A model generated the notes under the pieces. The model saw only the letters and a program-made list of their open reading frames with translations, did not search any database and had not been told where the DNA came from. Shown here one piece after another: positions 28,113-34,924 of a DNA stretch of 34,924 nucleotides. The DNA is from a bacterium. GTDB taxonomy: Bacteria; CG2-30-53-67. The stretch spans positions 1 to 34,924 of the forward strand of contig JAJRUP010000024.1 in the NCBI GenBank assembly GCA_024277725.1, given 5' to 3'. Each line of letters begins with the position of its first letter. The stretch's first letter is position 1. The position numbers were made by a program, and so were the translations under genes.

Positions 28113-28652
28113 CTAATTCCGAAAAGGCATATGAAACCCCGTCAGCAGGGCCTTGGCCTCTTCATCGCTTTTGGCGGTTGTAACAATTACAATATCCATA
28201 CCGTGGATTTTTTCCACTTTGTCGTATTTGATTTCCGGAAAGATAATCTGTTCCGTCAGGCCCAGGGAATAATTCCCGCGTCCATCAAAGGATTTCCCGG
28301 AAACACCCCGGAAGTCACGGATACGGGGGATGGCGGTATTGATCAGGCGATCCAGAAACTCATACATGATCCGTTTTCGCAGGGTCACCTTGCAACCGAT
28401 GGCCATTCCTTCACGCAGTTTAAAGTTAGCGATCGATTTTCGGGCCAGCGTGACCACCGGCTGCTGTCCGGTGATCATCCGCAATTCCTCCACCGCTGAA
28501 TCGAGCAGCTTCGGGTTCTGGATGGCTTCCCCCATCCCGACATTCACCACAATCTTCGAAACCCTGGGCACCTGCATGATGCTCGAGTAGGAAAATTGCT
28601 TCATCAGGGCTGGGACAATCTCGCTTTTATAGATTTCTTTCAATCTGGCCAT
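28113..28652 (-). CDS. rplE: 50S ribosomal protein L5 (uL5)
   Basis: 5S rRNA and P-site tRNA contact protein. The 179 residues contain the family signature [20 protein letters not shown] near 30-49. The later segment [22 protein letters not shown] lies near 127-148, with [22 protein letters not shown] near the end. It lies 22 bp after rplX. Confidence 0.97.
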   Translation of the reverse strand: MARLKEIYKSEIVPALMKQFSYSSIMQVPRVSKIVVNVGMGEAIQNPKLLDSAVEELRMITGQQPVVTLARKSIANFKLREGMAIGCKVTLRKRIMYEFLDRLINTAIPRIRDFRGVSGKSFDGRGNYSLGLTEQIIFPEIKYDKVEKIHGMDIVIVTTAKSDEEAKALLTGFHMPFRN

Positions 28653-28674
28653 AACTCATCCACTCTACGTTCTC

Positions 28675-29007
28675 TCAGACCTTGTCAAAGGGTTCGCCGC
28701 ACTTCGCGCAAATCCGCACCTTTTTCTCGTTGTCGAGCCTCTGATGGCGAATACGGACGGGAGCATCGCACTTCCGGCAAACAGGCATCACGTTGGAAAC
28801 ATGGAGAGTCCCCTCCTTCTCGATGATCCCACCCTGCTGGTTCTGCTCGTTCGGCCGCGTATGCCGCTTGACCATATTCAGCTTTTCCACCAAAACCCGC
28901 CCGCGCTCCGGGAAGACCATCAGGATCTTGCCGCGTTTCCCTTTCTCTTTCCCGGCAATGACTTCCGCCATATCGTTCTTCTTGATATGATTCTTGATCT
29001 TCGTCAT
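28675..29007 (-). CDS. rplX: 50S ribosomal protein L24 (uL24)
   Basis: Assembly initiator near the tunnel exit. From the ATG at 29007 (AAGGA eight bases upstream) the 110 residues begin MTKIKNHIKKNDMAEVIAGK. They contain the KOW motif GKEKGKRGKILMVFPERGRVLVE. CRKC and CAKC pairs in the C-terminal third make a zinc-ribbon-like extension. A longer frame to 29034 lacks a binding site. Confidence 0.96.
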   Translation of the reverse strand: MTKIKNHIKKNDMAEVIAGKEKGKRGKILMVFPERGRVLVEKLNMVKRHTRPNEQNQQGGIIEKEGTLHVSNVMPVCRKCDAPVRIRHQRLDNEKKVRICAKCGEPFDKV

Positions 29008-29048
29008 TTCACTGTTCCTTATCCCCGCATCCACTCATCGCCCTGTTT

Positions 29049-29417
29049 CTAAAGAACCTCCGGTGCCAACGATACGATACGCATAAAGTTTTTCCGACGC
29101 AGCTCACGGGTCACCGGCCCGAAAATACGGGTACCGATCGGCTCCTTCTGGGGATTGATCAGAACCGCTGCATTCTCGTCAAAACGAATACTTGTTCCGT
29201 CCTTGCGCTTCACAGGCTTCTTGGTCCGGACGATCACGGCACGCACCAGGGTGCCTTTTTTGGTGTTCCCCCGGGGCATCGCTTCCTTCACGCTTGCCAC
29301 AATGATATCGCCGACACCGGCATAGCGGACTTTAGAGCCCCCCAGGACGCGGACACACATCACCTTTTTCGCACCGGAATTGTCTGCGACTTTCAGTATG
29401 CTCTGTGGCTGGATCAT
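29049..29417 (-). CDS. rplN: 50S ribosomal protein L14 (uL14)
   Basis: 50S interface protein. The 122 residues show the diagnostic [20 protein letters not shown] start and [23 protein letters not shown] near 78-100, ending SLAPEVL. It lies 42 bp after rpsQ and heads the spc operon. Confidence 0.98.
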   Translation of the reverse strand: MIQPQSILKVADNSGAKKVMCVRVLGGSKVRYAGVGDIIVASVKEAMPRGNTKKGTLVRAVIVRTKKPVKRKDGTSIRFDENAAVLINPQKEPIGTRIFGPVTRELRRKNFMRIVSLAPEVL

Positions 29418-29459
29418 CTTCTACTCCCTAATTTGACGACTTCGAAAAACCCGTCCGCT

Positions 29460-29717
29460 CTACTTGGCCCGTTCGACAATCTGCACAACTCGGAAATGCT
29501 TGTCCCGACTGAGCGGTCGGCATTCCATAATCTTCACGGTATCCCCGATCCGGCATTCATTTCTCTCGTCATGTGCCTTGTAGCGCTTATCCCTTCGGAC
29601 AATCTTCCTGTACAGCGGATGTCGTGTCGATCGCTGAATCGTGACAACAACGGTTTTGTCCATCTTGTTACTCACCACCATCCCCTGGAGGCTCTTTTTG
29701 TTTCGTTTCTTTTCCAT
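29460..29717 (-). CDS. rpsQ: 30S ribosomal protein S17 (uS17)
   Basis: 16S rRNA-binding OB-fold protein. The 85 residues contain LQGMVVSNKMDKTVVVTIQR, HPLYRKIVRRDKRYKAHDE and GDTVKIMECRPLSRDKHFRV, all conserved. It lies nine bases after rpmC. Confidence 0.97.
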   Translation of the reverse strand: MEKKRNKKSLQGMVVSNKMDKTVVVTIQRSTRHPLYRKIVRRDKRYKAHDERNECRIGDTVKIMECRPLSRDKHFRVVQIVERAK

Positions 29718-29726
29718 AGTGGTTGT

Positions 29727-29918
29727 TTATCCCTTACGGTTTTCATTCCGAATCGTTTTGATCCGCGCAATGTCCCTGCGAATCTCACGGATACGGGCCG
29801 AACTTCCGAGTTGACCCGTCTCTTTCTGGAATCGAAGTTTCAGAAGTTCTTCAACCAGGTCATGTTCCTTGACCTCCACCTCTTCCGGGCTTAAGTTCCG
29901 GATCTCATTCGCCTTCAT
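29727..29918 (-). CDS. rpmC: 50S ribosomal protein L29 (uL29)
   Basis: Small two-helix protein at the tunnel exit. From the ATG at 29918 (GGAGG inside the end of rplP) the 63 residues begin [20 protein letters not shown]. The conserved [13 protein letters not shown] and [10 protein letters not shown] follow. One base separates it from the rplP stop codon. Confidence 0.95.
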   Translation of the reverse strand: MKANEIRNLSPEEVEVKEHDLVEELLKLRFQKETGQLGSSARIREIRRDIARIKTIRNENRKG

Positions 29919-29919
29919 T

Positions 29920-30339
29920 TTACAGCGCGCCTCCATGCTTGGAAATCACCCGGGTCTTGAGTGGAAGTTTCCGGGCGGCCAGTAACAGTGCGCTCTTTGC
30001 GACCTCCCCGCTCACCCCTTCCATTTCGTAGAGGATGCGGCCCGGTTTGATGACGGCCACATGATACTCCGGCCCGCCCTTTCCTTTTCCCATCCGGGTT
30101 TCCGCCGGTTTCTTGGTAATCGGCTTGTCGGGGAAGATCCGGATCCAGATCTTGCCGCCACGCTTCACGTGACGGGTCATGGCAACCCGGGCGGCTTCGA
30201 TCTGCTTGCTGGTGACCCAGCCGGGCTCCAGGGCCTGCAATCCAAACTCTCCGAAATCGATCCGGGTCCCGCCTTTGGCATTCCCGCGAATCCTTCCCTT
30301 CTGCCGTTTCCGGAACTTTTCTTTTTTGGGCATCAACAT
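29920..30339 (-). CDS. rplP: 50S ribosomal protein L16 (uL16)
   Basis: 50S protein near the A-site tRNA elbow. The 139 residues begin [16 protein letters not shown]. They carry [21 protein letters not shown] and the loop [21 protein letters not shown], the usual L16 signatures. It lies 26 bp after rpsC. Confidence 0.97.
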   Translation of the reverse strand: MLMPKKEKFRKRQKGRIRGNAKGGTRIDFGEFGLQALEPGWVTSKQIEAARVAMTRHVKRGGKIWIRIFPDKPITKKPAETRMGKGKGGPEYHVAVIKPGRILYEMEGVSGEVAKSALLLAARKLPLKTRVISKHGGAL

Positions 30340-30365
30340 CGGTTTTCCGCTCCTTCAATCACCGG

Positions 30366-31028
30366 TCAGGGCCGTGGCCCTTGCGGCACGTCTTTCTTCC
30401 CCGGATTCAAGATTTCTTCCTTAAAGACCCAGACCTTGACCCCGATCAATCCATAGGTCGTCAGTGCCTCGGCAAATCCGTAATCAATATCCGCCCGGAG
30501 GGTATGGAGCGGTACCCGGCCTTCACGATACCATTCCCGCCGGGCCATCTCGGCGCCGGCCAACCGTCCGGAGCACTGGATCTTGATCCCTTTGGCCCCG
30601 AAGCGGATGGCGTTGGAGACGCTTCGCTTCATGGCACGCCGGAAGGCGACTCTGCGCTCCAGCTGGAGAGCCACATTCTCGGCAACAAGCTGCGCATCCA
30701 TCTCAGCCTTTCGGATCTCCCGGATATTCAGGTAGATATTCTTACTGATCACACCCTGCAGGTCGTTTTTGAGCTTGTCGATCTCCGCACCCTTCTTGCC
30801 GATAATGATACCGGGGCGGGCCGTATAGATATTCACCCGAACCTGTTTCGCCGCACGCTCGATCTCCACACGACCGATCCCGGCATGGTACAATTTCTCC
30901 TTGATATATTTCCGAAGTTTGAGGTCCTCGTGAAAAAGCGTGCAATAATCCTTCTTGGCGTACCATTTCGAGTTCCAGTCTTTAATGTATCGCAGACGAA
31001 AACCGATCGGATGGACTTTCTGGCCCAA
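30366..31028 (-). CDS. rpsC: 30S ribosomal protein S3 (uS3)
   Basis: 30S protein at the mRNA entry. The 220 residues begin with [23 protein letters not shown]-type sequence. The KH motif [14 protein letters not shown] is near 73-86, and the C-terminal domain contains [34 protein letters not shown] start with AGGAGG six bases upstream. It lies 23 bp after rplV. Confidence 0.97.
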   Translation of the reverse strand: MGQKVHPIGFRLRYIKDWNSKWYAKKDYCTLFHEDLKLRKYIKEKLYHAGIGRVEIERAAKQVRVNIYTARPGIIIGKKGAEIDKLKNDLQGVISKNIYLNIREIRKAEMDAQLVAENVALQLERRVAFRRAMKRSVSNAIRFGAKGIKIQCSGRLAGAEMARREWYREGRVPLHTLRADIDYGFAEALTTYGLIGVKVWVFKEEILNPGKKDVPQGPRP

Positions 31029-31051
31029 AGCTCACCTCCTAAATCAAATCG

Positions 31052-31381
31052 TTACTCGGACACCACGATCGTGATGTGGCTCGTTCTCTTTCGCAGGGGC
31101 GTCGCCCTTCCCATGGCCCGGGGGATGAAGCGCTTCAGTGTCGGACCGGCGTCGACGAAGACCTCCTTGACATGGAGACGTTCCACATCGGAGACCTCCT
31201 TCTGTTCTGCGTTGGCGATGGCCGACTGCAGCAGCTTCTCCACCACCGGCGCAGATCGTTGGGGAAGATGACGCAGGATATTCAACGCTTCTTCCACGTT
31301 TTTCCCCCGGATGGTATCAATCACCAGCCGCACCTTGCGCGGTGCGATCCGGATATGTCTTGCAATTGCCCTGGCTTCCAT
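31052..31381 (-). CDS. rplV: 50S ribosomal protein L22 (uL22)
   Basis: Tunnel-lining protein. The ATG at 31381 has GAGGA seven bases upstream and gives 109 residues starting [20 protein letters not shown]. The tip region [25 protein letters not shown] forms the tunnel hairpin. An extended frame to 31402 (TTG) is not needed. It lies 51 bp after rpsS. Confidence 0.96.
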   Translation of the reverse strand: MEARAIARHIRIAPRKVRLVIDTIRGKNVEEALNILRHLPQRSAPVVEKLLQSAIANAEQKEVSDVERLHVKEVFVDAGPTLKRFIPRAMGRATPLRKRTSHITIVVSE

Positions 31382-31432
31382 TCTCTTTTCCTCAGTCGTC
31401 AATCAAACAACGCAGTTGCCGGACGGAATTCC

Positions 31433-31711
31433 CTAACGGGAGCCTGTCGATTTCTCGGATTTATGTCCCCGATAGGTCCGGGTGGCGGAAAACTCACCGA
31501 GTTTGTGGCCGACCATATTCTCCGAAACGAAGATCGGGATAAACTTCATCCCGTTATGGACCGCGAAGGTATGCCCGATCATGTCCGGAGTAATGGTCGA
31601 GCGCCGGGACCAGGTCTTGATAATCTCCCGACTCCCGGAATCATTCATCTTCTGAACCTTCTTTTCCAGATGGCTGTCGACAAAAGGCCCTTTTTTTACG
31701 GATCGTGGCAC
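31433..31711 (-). CDS. rpsS: 30S ribosomal protein S19 (uS19)
   Basis: 30S head protein that pairs with S13. The 92 residues begin [18 protein letters not shown] after a GTG start with GGAGG six bases upstream. They contain [21 protein letters not shown] and [17 protein letters not shown] 152-bp mobile-element-like insertion lies directly upstream. Confidence 0.97.
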   Translation of the reverse strand: MPRSVKKGPFVDSHLEKKVQKMNDSGSREIIKTWSRRSTITPDMIGHTFAVHNGMKFIPIFVSENMVGHKLGEFSATRTYRGHKSEKSTGSR

Positions 31712-31731
31712 GCAAACCTCCTTCTATCATT

Positions 31732-31883
31732 GATGACCCAGCAAAAAGTCACAAAAAGCCTTTTTGCTGGGCGGGGGGGAGCCTCCTCCCCCGCCATTTG
31801 AACAAAGTCCAAAAGGTTCCACCCCCACCCCAGGCCGGGGCTTACCCGCCCTCGGCCTGCTGATGACTTCTTACGAAGTCATC
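31732..31883. mobile_element. 152-bp MITE-like insertion between rplB and rpsS
   Basis: The left end GATGACCCAGCAAAAAGTC and the reverse complement of the right end GATGACTTCGTAAGAAGTC agree at 14 of 19 positions. Flanks ATCATT (31726-31731) and ATCCTT (31884-31889) match at five of six, like a decayed target duplication. Inside are a 12-bp stem CCCAGCAAAAAG/CTTTTTGCTGGG (31737-31748 with 31760-31771), a G/C-rich inverted repeat around 31770-31795 and a perfect 10-bp hairpin at the right end (31861-31870 with 31875-31884). The first two bases of the element complete the rplB stop codon. Its right end matches that of the 25502-25653 element at 17 of 19 positions. Confidence 0.72.
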
Positions 31884-32706
31884 ATCCTTTTCGCTTTTTC
31901 ACGATAAACCGATCGGTCCGCCGGTTCTTCCGTGTCTTGTATCCTTTGGTCGGCATCCCCCAAGGCGTGACCGGATGACGTCCACCGGAGGTGCGACCTT
32001 CTCCACCACCATGGGGATGATCGACGGGATTCATCACCACCCCGCGGACCTTGGGACGGCGTCCCAGCCATCGCGAACGACCGGCTTTCCCGATGGAAAG
32101 ATTCTCATGATCGGTGTTGCCTAACTGTCCCACCGTGGCCATACATTCCTGCAATACCATCCGCACTTCCCCGGAGGGCATCCGGATCTGCGCGTATTTC
32201 CCTTCCTTGGCCATGATCTGGGCATAGGTCCCGGCACTCCGGATCATCTGCCCCCCCTTCCCGACGCGAAGTTCAATGTTATGAATCAGGGTACCAAGGG
32301 GGATATTCCGAAGCGGCAGTGCATTTCCGGGCTTGATATCGGCCTCGGGTCCGGCAAGTACCTCGTCCTGCACTTTAAGTCCCTGGGGCGCCAGGATGTA
32401 GCGTTTCTCGCCGTCCAGATACTGCAGCAGGGCGATGCGGGCGCTTCGATTCGGATCGTATTCGATGGAAATCACCTTCGAAGGGATACCGGTCTTGTCC
32501 CGTTTGAAATCAATCACACGGTATTGACGTTTGTGTCCGCCTCCGCGCCGCCGCAGGGTGATGCGTCCATAGACATTCCGTCCCGCTTTTTTGCTGAGGG
32601 GTCTTAAAAGCGGTTTGTACGGCTTCGAGGTTGTAATCTCCTCAAAATCCGAAACCGTCTGGAAACGTCGTCCCGGTGATGTTGGTTTGTATCGTTTAAT
32701 GCCCAT
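31882..32706 (-). CDS. rplB: 50S ribosomal protein L2 (uL2)
   Basis: Peptidyl-transferase-centre protein. The 274 residues start [24 protein letters not shown]. The signature [21 protein letters not shown] with its conserved His is near 222-242, and a basic tail follows. GGGAG is seven bases before the ATG. The TGA stop (31884-31882) spans the edge of the inserted element; without the insertion the frame would end on TAG at the same codon. Confidence 0.97.
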   Translation of the reverse strand: MGIKRYKPTSPGRRFQTVSDFEEITTSKPYKPLLRPLSKKAGRNVYGRITLRRRGGGHKRQYRVIDFKRDKTGIPSKVISIEYDPNRSARIALLQYLDGEKRYILAPQGLKVQDEVLAGPEADIKPGNALPLRNIPLGTLIHNIELRVGKGGQMIRSAGTYAQIMAKEGKYAQIRMPSGEVRMVLQECMATVGQLGNTDHENLSIGKAGRSRWLGRRPKVRGVVMNPVDHPHGGGEGRTSGGRHPVTPWGMPTKGYKTRKNRRTDRFIVKKRKG

Positions 32707-32758
32707 CGATGACTCCCACTGGGTAGATCATATCGGATGAATCCGTTTGCGTAACGGA

Positions 32759-33049
32759 TCAGCCTTCCAGATAATCCACCTTTTCCCCTTCCTTGAGGGT
32801 TACAATCGCTTTTTTCCAGTTTTTCCGTTTTCCCATCTGCATCTTGAACCGGACACGCTTTCCGTTCTGGTTCAGGATATTCACCTTCTCCACCTTCACG
32901 TTGAAGACCTTCTCGACGGCCCGTTTGACTTCGATCCGGTTGGCGTCGGGCGCAACTTCAAAGAAGACCTTGTTCTCACTCTCATGGAGCTGCATGTTCT
33001 TTTCCGTGACCAGGGGCCGGATCAGGACCTGATATTCATTGCGCATCAT
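32759..33049 (-). CDS. rplW: 50S ribosomal protein L23 (uL23)
   Basis: Tunnel-exit docking protein for trigger factor and SRP. The 96 residues include YQVLIRPLVTEKNMQLHESENKVFFEV and GKRVRFKMQMGKRKNWKKAIVTLKEGE. Its ATG overlaps the rplD stop by four bases (ATGA), so translation is probably coupled. It is 52 bp before rplB. Confidence 0.97.
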   Translation of the reverse strand: MMRNEYQVLIRPLVTEKNMQLHESENKVFFEVAPDANRIEVKRAVEKVFNVKVEKVNILNQNGKRVRFKMQMGKRKNWKKAIVTLKEGEKVDYLEG

Positions 33050-33672
33050 GCCGACAGTTCCTCCGATACTTTTTCCACCGCGTCCCGAGTCATGACAAGA
33101 TTTTTCATGTTCAGCACATCGTAGACATTCAGAAGCTCCGTATCGATAACCGCAACTTCCGGAATGTTCCTTCCCGAAAGGGCCAGGTTCTCCTGGAATT
33201 CTCCGGTCACGATCAGCGTTTTGCCCGAAACGTTCAGTGTCTTGAGAATGGCAACCAGATCACGGGTCCGGGGCTTCTCCATCTCCAGACTCTCCACGAT
33301 GACGAGTTTCCCCTCCCTGGCCTTGCTTGCCAGGGCACTTCTCAAAGCCAGGCGCCGTACCTTCTTCGGAACCTTGATCTTGTATTTCCGGGGATGGGGA
33401 CCGAAAACAACACCACCGCCCCGCCAGAGAGGCGACCCCCGATACCCGGCCCGGGCCCGACCGGTCCCCTTCTGCCGATAAGGCTTGCTCCCCGAATAGC
33501 CGACGTCGGAGCGGGTCTTCGTTGAGGCCGTTCCCGCACGGGCCTTCGCCAATTGGGAAACCACCACCTGGTGCATGGCCCCGACATGGGGAGAGATGCC
33601 GAAGACATCCTCCCGCAACTCAATCTCACCGACCTTTTTGTTAGTCCGATCCAGGACATCCATCGATTTCAT
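33046..33672 (-). CDS. rplD: 50S ribosomal protein L4 (uL4)
   Basis: 50S protein whose extended loop lines the exit tunnel; in E. coli it represses the S10 operon. The 208 residues contain the loop region SDVGYSGSKPYRQKGTGRARAGYRGSP-type sequence near 56-82, with RGGGVVFGPHPRKY. The ATG overlaps the rplC stop (ATGA). A second in-frame ATG lies three codons on. Confidence 0.97.
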   Translation of the reverse strand: MKSMDVLDRTNKKVGEIELREDVFGISPHVGAMHQVVVSQLAKARAGTASTKTRSDVGYSGSKPYRQKGTGRARAGYRGSPLWRGGGVVFGPHPRKYKIKVPKKVRRLALRSALASKAREGKLVIVESLEMEKPRTRDLVAILKTLNVSGKTLIVTGEFQENLALSGRNIPEVAVIDTELLNVYDVLNMKNLVMTRDAVEKVSEELSA

Positions 33673-34310
33673 TTCTTCGTCTCTTTCTTCTTCCGGATGC
33701 GAAGTATCCCGTTCTTGGCGCCCGGGACGGCTCCCTTGAGCAACAGCAGATTCTGATCGGGAATCACTTCCACGACCTGCAGATTTTTAACCGTCACGCG
33801 GTCAGACCCCATATGGCCTGGCATCCCCCGCCCCTTGATGATCTTCCCTGGGAAAACGCACTGCCCGATCGATCCCGGCGCCCGGTGAAAGCGGGAACCG
33901 TGGGTTTTGGGACCGCCGCCGAAGCCGTGCCGTTTCATGACACCGGCAAACCCTTTCCCTTTGCTCACCCCCGTAACATGGACCTTGTCCCCCACGGCAA
34001 AAGTCTCCACGGTGAACTCCATGCCCGACGTAAGCTCCGTCACATCGTCCACCCGCACCTCGTTGAGGTGGCGGAATTGCGGAACACCATGTTTCTTGCT
34101 GTGCCCGACTAGCGCCTTCTTGGCACGGTTTTTTTTCTTTTCCTCGTCAAACCCCAGTTGAACGGCATTGTACCCTTCCTTGTCCAGACTCTTGACCTGA
34201 ACAATGCGACAGGGACCGACCTGAACCACCGTCACGGGGGTCAGGCGCCCTTCCTCCTTTTCAAAGATCTGGGTCATCCCGATTTTTCGTCCAATCAACT
34301 CGGTCAACAT
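33669..34310 (-). CDS. rplC: 50S ribosomal protein L3 (uL3)
   Basis: Assembly initiator reaching the peptidyl transferase centre. From the ATG at 34310 (AGGTGAG about eight bases upstream) the 213 residues begin [20 protein letters not shown]. They carry the signature [23 protein letters not shown] near 120-142 and [22 protein letters not shown] at 34322 is less likely. It lies 39 bp after rpsJ. Confidence 0.97.
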   Translation of the reverse strand: MLTELIGRKIGMTQIFEKEEGRLTPVTVVQVGPCRIVQVKSLDKEGYNAVQLGFDEEKKKNRAKKALVGHSKKHGVPQFRHLNEVRVDDVTELTSGMEFTVETFAVGDKVHVTGVSKGKGFAGVMKRHGFGGGPKTHGSRFHRAPGSIGQCVFPGKIIKGRGMPGHMGSDRVTVKNLQVVEVIPDQNLLLLKGAVPGAKNGILRIRKKKETKK

Positions 34311-34349
34311 GGCTTTTCTCACCTTATCTGATACGCCGATCCATCCGGC

Positions 34350-34655
34350 CTACAATTTGATTTCGACATCCACGCCTGCGGAAAGATCCAGCTTCATCAA
34401 GGCATCCACCGTCTGGGGCGTCGGCTCAAGAATGTCAATCAGACGTTTATGGGTCCGGATCTCAAACTGTTCCCGGGACTTCTTGTCCACATGGGGAGAA
34501 CGGAGCACCGTAAATTTCTCTTTCCGGGTGGGAAGAGGGATCGGACCGGAAACCCTTGCGCCCGTCCGTTTCGCCGTATCAACGATGTCCTCAACGGACT
34601 GGTCCAACAAATGATAATCATAGGCTTTCAGCCGTATCCGTATCTTCTGGTCCAC
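34350..34655 (-). CDS. rpsJ: 30S ribosomal protein S10 (uS10, NusE)
   Basis: 30S head protein that also acts with NusB in antitermination. The 101 residues contain [23 protein letters not shown] and the loop [31 protein letters not shown], both diagnostic. The GTG at 34655 is preferred because GGAG lies eight bases upstream; a GTG at 34664 overlaps that site. It is the first gene of the S10 operon, 132 bp after tuf. Confidence 0.96.
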   Translation of the reverse strand: MDQKIRIRLKAYDYHLLDQSVEDIVDTAKRTGARVSGPIPLPTRKEKFTVLRSPHVDKKSREQFEIRTHKRLIDILEPTPQTVDALMKLDLSAGVDVEIKL

Positions 34656-34701
34656 CTTCCTCACTCCTATCCGTTACATCTTGCTTGTTTTCAATCCCGC
34701 A

Positions 34702-34731
34702 CTCTCTGTCCCCCGGGAGGGAGACGGAGAG
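34702..34731 (-). promoter_or_regulatory. 13-bp hairpin between tuf and rpsJ
   Basis: The minus strand can fold CTCTCCGTCTCCC against GGGGGACAGAGAG with a four-base loop, a 13-bp stem with two G-T pairs. No T-run follows, so it is not a standard terminator. It may be a pause, processing or stability element at the str/S10 boundary. Confidence 0.45.
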
Positions 34732-34787
34732 ATCCGTGAATCGACAGGCATACACCGCCCCGCGTAATCGGAGCGTCTACCCTACCG

Positions 34788-34924
34788 TCATTCGATGATC
34801 TCGCTGATGACCCCGGCGCCGACGGTCCGGCCCCCTTCACGTATGGCAAAGCGAAGCTCTTTCTCCATCGCAATCGGCGTGATCAGTTCCACCTCCATGG
34901 CCACGTTGTCACCCGGCATGACCA
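34788..34924 (-). CDS. tuf: Elongation factor Tu, C-terminal part
   Basis: The last 44 codons of EF-Tu run off the right edge. The visible sequence [20 protein letters not shown] followed by [21 protein letters not shown] is the unmistakable end of domain 3, which binds aminoacyl-tRNA. Placement directly before rpsJ is the common str-S10 arrangement. Confidence 0.97.
   Translation of the reverse strand, partial: VMPGDNVAMEVELITPIAMEKELRFAIREGGRTVGAGVISEIIE

Overview
The window looks like chromosomal DNA of a moderately GC-rich Gram-negative bacterium. Everything annotated with confidence reads on the minus strand; only one partial ORF at the left edge reads on the plus strand. An exported beta-barrel-like protein and a phosphatidylserine synthase/decarboxylase pair point to a Gram-negative envelope. 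A leucine T-box in front of leuA, and pssA sitting inside the branched-chain amino acid cluster, are features I associate with Deltaproteobacteria in the broad sense (Desulfobacterota/Desulfuromonadota). This placement is inference; no rRNA or species marker was searched.

Right half (about 18.7-34.9 kb), in transcription order: the end of tuf, then rpsJ-rplC-rplD-rplW-rplB-rpsS-rplV-rpsC-rplP-rpmC-rpsQ (S10 operon), rplN-rplX-rplE-rpsN-rpsH-rplF-rplR-rpsE-rpmD-rplO-secY-adk-map-infA-rpmJ (spc operon) and rpsM-rpsK-rpsD-rpoA-rplQ (alpha operon). Gene order is classical and spacing tight, apart from two intergenic gaps of 170 and 188 bp. Each of these gaps holds a 152-bp palindromic, MITE-like element with related terminal inverted repeats and 6-bp flanking direct repeats. 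psd follows rplQ.

Middle (about 10.7-17.3 kb): ilvD, a DUF47/PhoU-like protein with its PiT-type phosphate permease, a D,D-carboxypeptidase and a short CstA-type carbon-starvation transporter.

Left part (about 0.4-10.7 kb): ilvB-ilvN-ilvC-pssA, then a canonical T-box leader with a CUC (Leu) specifier and its own candidate promoter in the 3' end of pssA, then leuA-leuC-leuD-leuB. With ilvD this gives the shared valine/isoleucine enzymes and the complete leucine branch from 2-ketoisovalerate to 2-ketoisocaproate; the final aminotransferase and threonine deaminase are not in the window. A separate gene for an exported beta-rich protein follows with its own strong promoter, convergent with the plus-strand ORF.

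The intergenic regions of the leu cluster and the 410-bp ilvD-psd gap carry three kinds of degenerate interspersed repeat, plus a 126-nt hairpin element at the 3' end of leuA. I saw no tRNA, rRNA, CRISPR array, transposase or phage gene. The most interesting signals are the two small mobile-element insertions in the ribosomal operons and the T-box/nested-promoter arrangement.
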